Positions 6,455-9,256 of a DNA stretch of 9,256 nt are shown one piece after another; position 1 is the stretch's first letter, and each line of letters opens with the position of its first letter. The notes beneath the pieces are model-generated. The model saw only the letters and a program-made list of their open reading frames with translations. It was not told where the DNA came from and ran no database searches. Position numbers and translations under genes: made by a program. Origin of the DNA: Candidatus Igneacidithiobacillus taiwanensis. GTDB lineage: Bacteria; Pseudomonadota; Gammaproteobacteria; Acidithiobacillales; Acidithiobacillaceae. Where the stretch lies: NCBI GenBank assembly GCA_002341825.1, contig DDOU01000075.1, forward strand, positions 1 to 9,256, in the 5' to 3' direction.

Positions 6455-7324
6455 TCAATATAGGGCCCGCGCTAATTTACTGCGATATTCGTTGACCAAG
6501 GGATGCTCCTTGCCGAGGAGCAAAAAGATCTTGAGCAGGGTCTTGCGCGCAAGATCGTCTCGGTACTTCCGATGTCGCTGCACCATCTCGATGAGTTGAT
6601 CGAGGGCGGCCTGCTCACGCCCTTGCAAAAGCTCACGTAGCGCCTGCTGATACATTGCCTCTGCCTGTTCATCGCCTTGGCCCTCGCGAATTCGCCGCGC
6701 AATTTCCTCGCCCGGAGGTGCGTTGCGTAAGTCCGTCGAAAATTCGATCAAAGCGCGCAGAGCCTCGACTTCCTCGCTCGTTTGCGCGACAGGGCTGATG
6801 GCATCGATCTCCGCCTCAGCAGCAGCGAGTTCGCCTTTGCCAACGAGGAGGCGCGCCAGTTCCAGACGCGCTTCGTCATTACGTGGGTCGCCGGCGAGGG
6901 CGGCACGGAAGGACTGTTCTGCAGCTTCCACGTCGCCGCGAGCGAGCGCCTCCAAGCCCGCGACTCGATGCTCGTCTCCCGCTTTCGGCAGGATCTTGTC
7001 GAGAAACTGGCGAATGGCGGACTCCGGTAGGGCGCCAGTGAATTCGTCCACCACCTTGCCGTTACGGAAGGCCTTGACCGCCGGAATGCCGCGCACGGAA
7101 AACTGCCGTGACAACTCGGGATTTTCGTCAGAATTGATTTTGACGAGGAGGAAGGCCCCCCCCATTTCTTCGGCGATGCGTTCGAGTACCGGTCCCAGGG
7201 CTCGGCAGGGTCCACACCAGGGTGCCCAAAAATCGACGAGAACCGGGCGCTGGAAGGATTCTCTCTCCACCACCTCGGCAAAGTTACCAAGATTGGCCTC
7301 AATTACCTGTGCCGTCACTGCCAT
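6455..7324 (-). CDS. cnoX: CnoX/YbbN-type chaperedoxin (thioredoxin domain plus TPR-like repeats)
   Basis: The 289-residue cytoplasmic protein combines a thioredoxin fold (about 5-113) with a helical TPR-like C-terminal half (about 118-289), the CnoX/YbbN layout. Family members act as holdases that protect clients from aggregation and oxidation and pass them to GroEL or DnaK. The thioredoxin domain is complete: VDFWAPWCGPCR with both active-site cysteines (C37, C40), cis-Pro P81 in RGIPAVKAF and the FRNGKVVDEFTG strand. E. coli CnoX has lost the first cysteine, so this protein should retain oxidoreductase activity. TPR-like units include GLEALARGDVEAAEQSFRAA (123-142) and ARLELARLLVGKGELAAAEA (152-171). 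The ATG at 7324 has AGGAG (7333-7337) 8 nt upstream. It lies between an unknown gene and the HtrA-type protease gene, all co-directional. Confidence 0.93.
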   Translation of the reverse strand: MAVTAQVIEANLGNFAEVVERESFQRPVLVDFWAPWCGPCRALGPVLERIAEEMGGAFLLVKINSDENPELSRQFSVRGIPAVKAFRNGKVVDEFTGALPESAIRQFLDKILPKAGDEHRVAGLEALARGDVEAAEQSFRAALAGDPRNDEARLELARLLVGKGELAAAEAEIDAISPVAQTSEEVEALRALIEFSTDLRNAPPGEEIARRIREGQGDEQAEAMYQQALRELLQGREQAALDQLIEMVQRHRKYRDDLARKTLLKIFLLLGKEHPLVNEYRSKLARALY

Positions 7325-7357
7325 GTACTACACTCCTGCATCTGCTCTCTGCTCTTC

Positions 7358-7387
7358 ATGGTAGGCGAGGATGTCTTTTAGTCTCAA
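7358..7387 (-). promoter_or_regulatory. Possible promoter for cnoX
   Basis: On the minus strand, TTGAGA (7387-7382, 5/6 match to the -35 consensus) is followed after 18 nt by TACCAT (7363-7358, 4/6 match to the -10). Transcription would start about 25 nt before the cnoX ATG and include its Shine-Dalgarno. The position in the 67-nt gap is sensible, but the -10 is poor. Co-transcription with the upstream gene is equally possible. Confidence 0.3.
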
Positions 7388-7391
7388 GGGG

Positions 7392-7997
7392 CTATTGTGC
7401 CCGTAGTTTGTGTATCTCGTCGACGATTTGCAGCAGTAGGGAGCGGGTGCTGGCGCCAAGCCCGCGACTGAGACGTTCTACATCCATTTTGCCTTGGGAG
7501 AGGGGGCCCAGACAGGCCCCCAAACGCGCCATTTCGCCACCTGCGCGTTGCATTTGGCTGGTCATCTGTCCAAGCCATTGTAAGGCGTTGACGTCGCCGC
7601 GCTGGGCCGCGACCACAATGCCAGCAATGCCGGGCGCGGCAAATTGCGGGTCGGCGCGATTCTCCAAGGCGGGGAGACTGGTTGGGTCTTGTAGTCCCTC
7701 GAGAATCGATTCGACGACAATGCTATCCTCCGCGTCCAAGCCCAAGCAGAGGGTGGCATCCCGCTCGCCCGCCAGAATCCGGCGCAAGCGTTCTACGAGA
7801 GCTTCCCAGCCATTGGCTTGGGCTACCCGCAACGCTTCCTGCGCTGCGGGGCGCTGGTCCGGATTTTGACAAGCCGTCACGATCAGCAGAATGAGCCGGG
7901 CGTGGGCGCGGCGAACCTGCTCGCGGAAGGCTGGAAGTTCTGACACCAAATGCGTCTCGACTGTGGCAAACTCTTTGAGTTTGTAACTTGCCTTCAC
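7392..7997 (-). CDS. Uncharacterised helical protein upstream of cnoX (start uncertain)
   Basis: The longest frame gives 201 residues from GTG 7997; I do not recognise the family. The product is predicted soluble and mostly helical, without a signal peptide, and has three cysteines (43, 84, 162). Notable segments are DSIVVESILEGLQDPTSLPA (91-110), APGIAGIVVAAQRGDVNALQ (121-140), and a Met/Gln-rich helix with AGGEMARLGACL (about 144-163). The last part suggests a repeat or solenoid protein. The GTG has no Shine-Dalgarno, and a good minus-strand promoter (-35 at 8008-8003, -10 at 7985-7980) would start transcription near 7973, inside this reading frame. If that promoter is used, TTG 7949 or GTG 7946 is the likelier start, giving 184-185 residues; a weak CGAGACG lies just upstream. 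It is co-directional with cnoX, 67 nt away, so a role linked to that chaperedoxin is conceivable but unproven. Confidence 0.72.
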   Translation of the reverse strand: MKASYKLKEFATVETHLVSELPAFREQVRRAHARLILLIVTACQNPDQRPAAQEALRVAQANGWEALVERLRRILAGERDATLCLGLDAEDSIVVESILEGLQDPTSLPALENRADPQFAAPGIAGIVVAAQRGDVNALQWLGQMTSQMQRAGGEMARLGACLGPLSQGKMDVERLSRGLGASTRSLLLQIVDEIHKLRAQ

Positions 7998-8003
7998 TAG
8001 AAT
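7975..8003 (+). promoter_or_regulatory. Sigma70-like promoter for the membrane-protein gene
   Basis: TTGAGT (7975-7980, 4/6) is separated by exactly 17 nt from TAGAAT (7998-8003, 5/6). Transcription would begin near 8010, leaving a leader of about 24 nt containing the GGAG ribosome site (8023-8026) before the TTG start at 8034. The spacing and location are what a real promoter should show. It is superimposed on a minus-strand promoter. Confidence 0.55.
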
Positions 8004-8008
8004 GTCAA
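7980..8008 (-). promoter_or_regulatory. Sigma70-like promoter for the minus-strand operon (unknown gene, cnoX, protease)
   Basis: On the minus strand there is a perfect TTGACA (8008-8003), a 17-nt spacer, and TACAAA (7985-7980, 4/6 match to TATAAT). The start would be near 7973, reading leftwards. This promoter and the plus-strand one occupy the same DNA. Each -35 touches the other's -10 by a single base (7980 and 8003). If it is active, the first gene must start downstream of GTG 7997. Confidence 0.5.
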
Positions 8009-8033
8009 AAGATTACGGCACTGGAGCGAAGAT

Positions 8034-8807
8034 TTGGCCAAGGCGTGGTTGGCGCGGATGGAAGCTTGGGTTCAGGGTGGGGCGGAGATCGTCCGCGACC
8101 ACCCCGCGGCCTGGTCGCGCTTTCTCCTGCTGTCTCTCGTCCTCACCGTTTTCCCGTTGCCTTTTTGGTTGATGTACGGAATCGCCCCTTTGGGACTCCT
8201 TGGGGGTCTCTATTTGGCGGGTCGCTGCGACGGGCAGGTCTACGATTGGCCGCAGTTGCGGCATGCCTTGGGGGTCGCGATCCTCTGGGGGATGATCCTT
8301 ACTCTCTTCGGTCTGCTCTTCGAGTTCGGCCGCGAAACGGTCTTGCTCGGCGCTCTGCTCAGCGGCATCCAGGACGAGCACTGGCAAATCGGGCCCGAAC
8401 CGGGTTTTTGGGGATGGTGGATGGGCTTCAGCGAACGCCTCACCGACCTGTCACTTACCCCCTATTTTTGGTTTTCTCCCGCCTTTTTCGGGGTTGCCCT
8501 CGCGCTCCACAAGGGACACGGTTGGATCGAGGCGGAGGTCGAAACTACCCTTGCCCTGCTGTTTCGGCAGGAGCTGCGTGACCCCCTGATCGCTCTTTGG
8601 GCCATCCTGCTCATCGCCAGTGTGTTGCTGCCCCTGCCGGCCCAGGTTGGGCTCGCCCTCTTGGTGTGGGTCCTTGGCCCGCCGATTGTCCATGTTGCTT
8701 ACGAAGACATCTTCGCCAACAAGCAGCGCCCGCGGCGTAAGCGTGAAGGTAAGGCAGTCAGCCTGCCGGTACTCCAGGTTCAGCCACAAAAGGTGCGTGC
8801 CAGTTGA
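8034..8807 (+). CDS. Multi-pass inner-membrane protein of unknown function
   Basis: The product is 257 residues with hydrophobic segments at roughly 28-48, 50-63, 78-98, 141-158, 184-200 and 203-221, so four to six membrane helices. A polar, Trp-rich stretch (115-140) lies between helices, and a basic tail (229-240, containing RPRRKREGK) follows the last one. The tail is probably cytoplasmic by the positive-inside rule. The segment FWFSPAFFGVALALHKG, the paired C-terminal helices and the ending HVAYEDIF are loosely reminiscent of the BPSS1780-type membrane proteins, but I would not assign that family without a profile search. The start is TTG 8034, with GGAG (8023-8026) 7 nt upstream. The frame is closed by TAG at 7998-8000, and no ATG or GTG lies between. 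ATG 8058 (residue 9) is the fallback. glyA follows after 96 nt. Confidence 0.8.
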   Translation: MAKAWLARMEAWVQGGAEIVRDHPAAWSRFLLLSLVLTVFPLPFWLMYGIAPLGLLGGLYLAGRCDGQVYDWPQLRHALGVAILWGMILTLFGLLFEFGRETVLLGALLSGIQDEHWQIGPEPGFWGWWMGFSERLTDLSLTPYFWFSPAFFGVALALHKGHGWIEAEVETTLALLFRQELRDPLIALWAILLIASVLLPLPAQVGLALLVWVLGPPIVHVAYEDIFANKQRPRRKREGKAVSLPVLQVQPQKVRAS

Positions 8808-8824
8808 ATCCCCTTCATGTCCGT

Positions 8825-8841
8825 AGCGCAGATTTTGCGCT
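8825..8841 (+). promoter_or_regulatory. Perfect inverted repeat upstream of glyA (terminator stem or operator)
   Basis: AGCGCA (8825-8830) and TGCGCT (8836-8841) form a 6-bp inverted repeat with a GATTT centre. It lies 17 nt after the membrane-protein stop and touches the -35 of the proposed glyA promoter. No T-run follows, so it is a poor intrinsic terminator. An operator role is possible. It resembles the E. coli PurR box pattern (CGCA...TGCG), but the centre is 5 nt where that box has 6. Confidence 0.35.
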
Positions 8842-8870
8842 TGAGTGTTGCAGCTTGGCCTTGCTACTGT
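8841..8870 (+). promoter_or_regulatory. Possible promoter for glyA
   Basis: TTGAGT (8841-8846) is followed after 18 nt by TACTGT (8865-8870). The -10 is weak (3/6) but is preceded by TGC, giving an extended -10 (TG at 8862-8863). Transcription would begin near 8877, about 27 nt before the glyA ATG. The leader is too short for a riboswitch. Confidence 0.4.
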
Positions 8871-8903
8871 GCGACCAGGAAAATTCTTAACCCAGGAGCC
8901 CTC

Positions 8904-9256
8904 ATGTTTTCCGCATCTTTGCAGCTTGCCGATTTCGATCCCGCCTTGGCGCAGGCAATGGAGCACGAGCGCCTTCGTCAGGAAGACCATGTCGAGCTCA
9001 TCGCCTCCGAAAACTATACCAGCCCGCTGGTAATGGCTGCCCAGGGTTCCGTGCTCACCAATAAGTATGCCGAAGGTTACCCCGGCAAGCGCTATTACGG
9101 CGGCTGCGAATATGTCGACGTGGTCGAACAACTTGCCATCGATCGTGCCCGGGAGCTTTTCGGTGCCGAGCACGCCAATGTGCAGCCGCATTCGGGTTCG
9201 CAGGCCAATCAGGCGGTCTACTTCTCGGTACTCAAACCCGGGGACAAAATCATGGG
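8904..9256 (+). CDS. glyA: Serine hydroxymethyltransferase GlyA, N-terminal part (3' end outside window)
   Basis: The visible 117 codons are the start of GlyA, the PLP enzyme that converts serine and tetrahydrofolate to glycine and 5,10-methylene-tetrahydrofolate, the main source of one-carbon units. Diagnostic segments are [56 protein letters not shown], and [20 protein letters not shown], which includes the PLP phosphate-binding region. The ATG at 8904 has a strong Shine-Dalgarno AGGAG (8894-8898) 5 nt upstream. The N-terminus has the usual length before the first conserved block. The PLP lysine lies beyond the window. A possible promoter sits in the 96-nt gap upstream, so glyA may be transcribed independently of the membrane-protein gene. 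Confidence 0.97.
   Translation, partial: MFSASLQLADFDPALAQAMEHERLRQEDHVELIASENYTSPLVMAAQGSVLTNKYAEGYPGKRYYGGCEYVDVVEQLAIDRARELFGAEHANVQPHSGSQANQAVYFSVLKPGDKIM

Noticed and set aside
6723..7869. Plus-strand frames of about 213 and 215 codons opposite cnoX and its upstream neighbour
   Set aside because: They are Ser/Arg/Ala-rich shadow translations antisense to better supported genes and have no recognisable domain.
8002..8060. ATG at 8002 as the start of a plus-strand gene
   Set aside because: It is in a different frame from the membrane protein, the frame soon ends in a stop, and its product is low-complexity Arg/Gly/Trp sequence.
8451..9191. 246-codon open frame on the minus strand across the membrane-protein gene and glyA
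   Set aside because: It runs antisense to the clearly recognisable glyA and the membrane-protein gene and across the glyA promoter gap, and its translation matches nothing.
1..9256. A hidden novel system: mobile element, CRISPR array, defence island, tRNA or toxin-antitoxin pair
   Set aside because: No terminal inverted repeats, transposase, spaced repeats, tRNA-like cloverleaf or small gene pair was seen. No gap between genes exceeds about 100 nt. The xerD gene is the housekeeping recombinase, not a phage or integron integrase.

Overview
The window is about 9.3 kb of gene-dense bacterial chromosome, moderately GC-rich, with proteobacterial protein sequences. The order ffh - rpsP - rimM - trmD - rplS is the conserved translation/tRNA-modification cluster. 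The combination with ogt, xerD, a MucD/DegP-type protease, a CnoX-type chaperedoxin and glyA fits an Acidithiobacillus-like or related gamma/betaproteobacterial genome. That taxonomic guess comes from gene order and general protein character only.

Plus strand, 1-4860: the 3' end of ffh (SRP GTPase, M domain), a short leader with a possible promoter and hairpin, then seven tightly packed genes: rpsP (S16), rimM (30S maturation), trmD (m1G37 tRNA methyltransferase), rplS (L19), an unrecognised 405-residue helical protein, ogt (O6-alkylguanine-DNA alkyltransferase) and xerD (chromosome dimer resolution recombinase). The junctions are a 17-nt overlap, a 1-nt overlap, a 12-nt gap, a 1-nt overlap, a 4-nt overlap and a 14-nt overlap. 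Transcription, and probably translation, is therefore coupled from ribosomal protein genes through to DNA repair and recombination genes.

Minus strand, 7997-4877: three co-directional genes read towards xerD: an unrecognised helical protein of up to 201 residues, a CnoX/YbbN-type thioredoxin-TPR protein with an intact WCGPC site, and a periplasmic trypsin-fold protease with two PDZ domains. The last two form a plausible protein-quality-control pair, one cytoplasmic and one periplasmic. xerD and the protease gene converge with only 16 nt between their stop codons.

Plus strand, 8034-9256: a multi-pass membrane protein of unknown function that starts at TTG, then glyA (serine hydroxymethyltransferase), which runs off the window. 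Between the minus-strand operon and the membrane protein lies a compact divergent control region. Two sigma70-like promoters occupy almost exactly the same 34 bp on opposite strands, and this is the most striking non-coding signal here.

I see no mobile element, CRISPR array, RNA gene, toxin-antitoxin pair or defence system. The region is mostly ordinary housekeeping sequence. The points that deserve a second look are the two uncharacterised genes embedded in housekeeping operons, the superimposed divergent promoters, several start-codon decisions, and a possible twin-arginine export signal on the protease.
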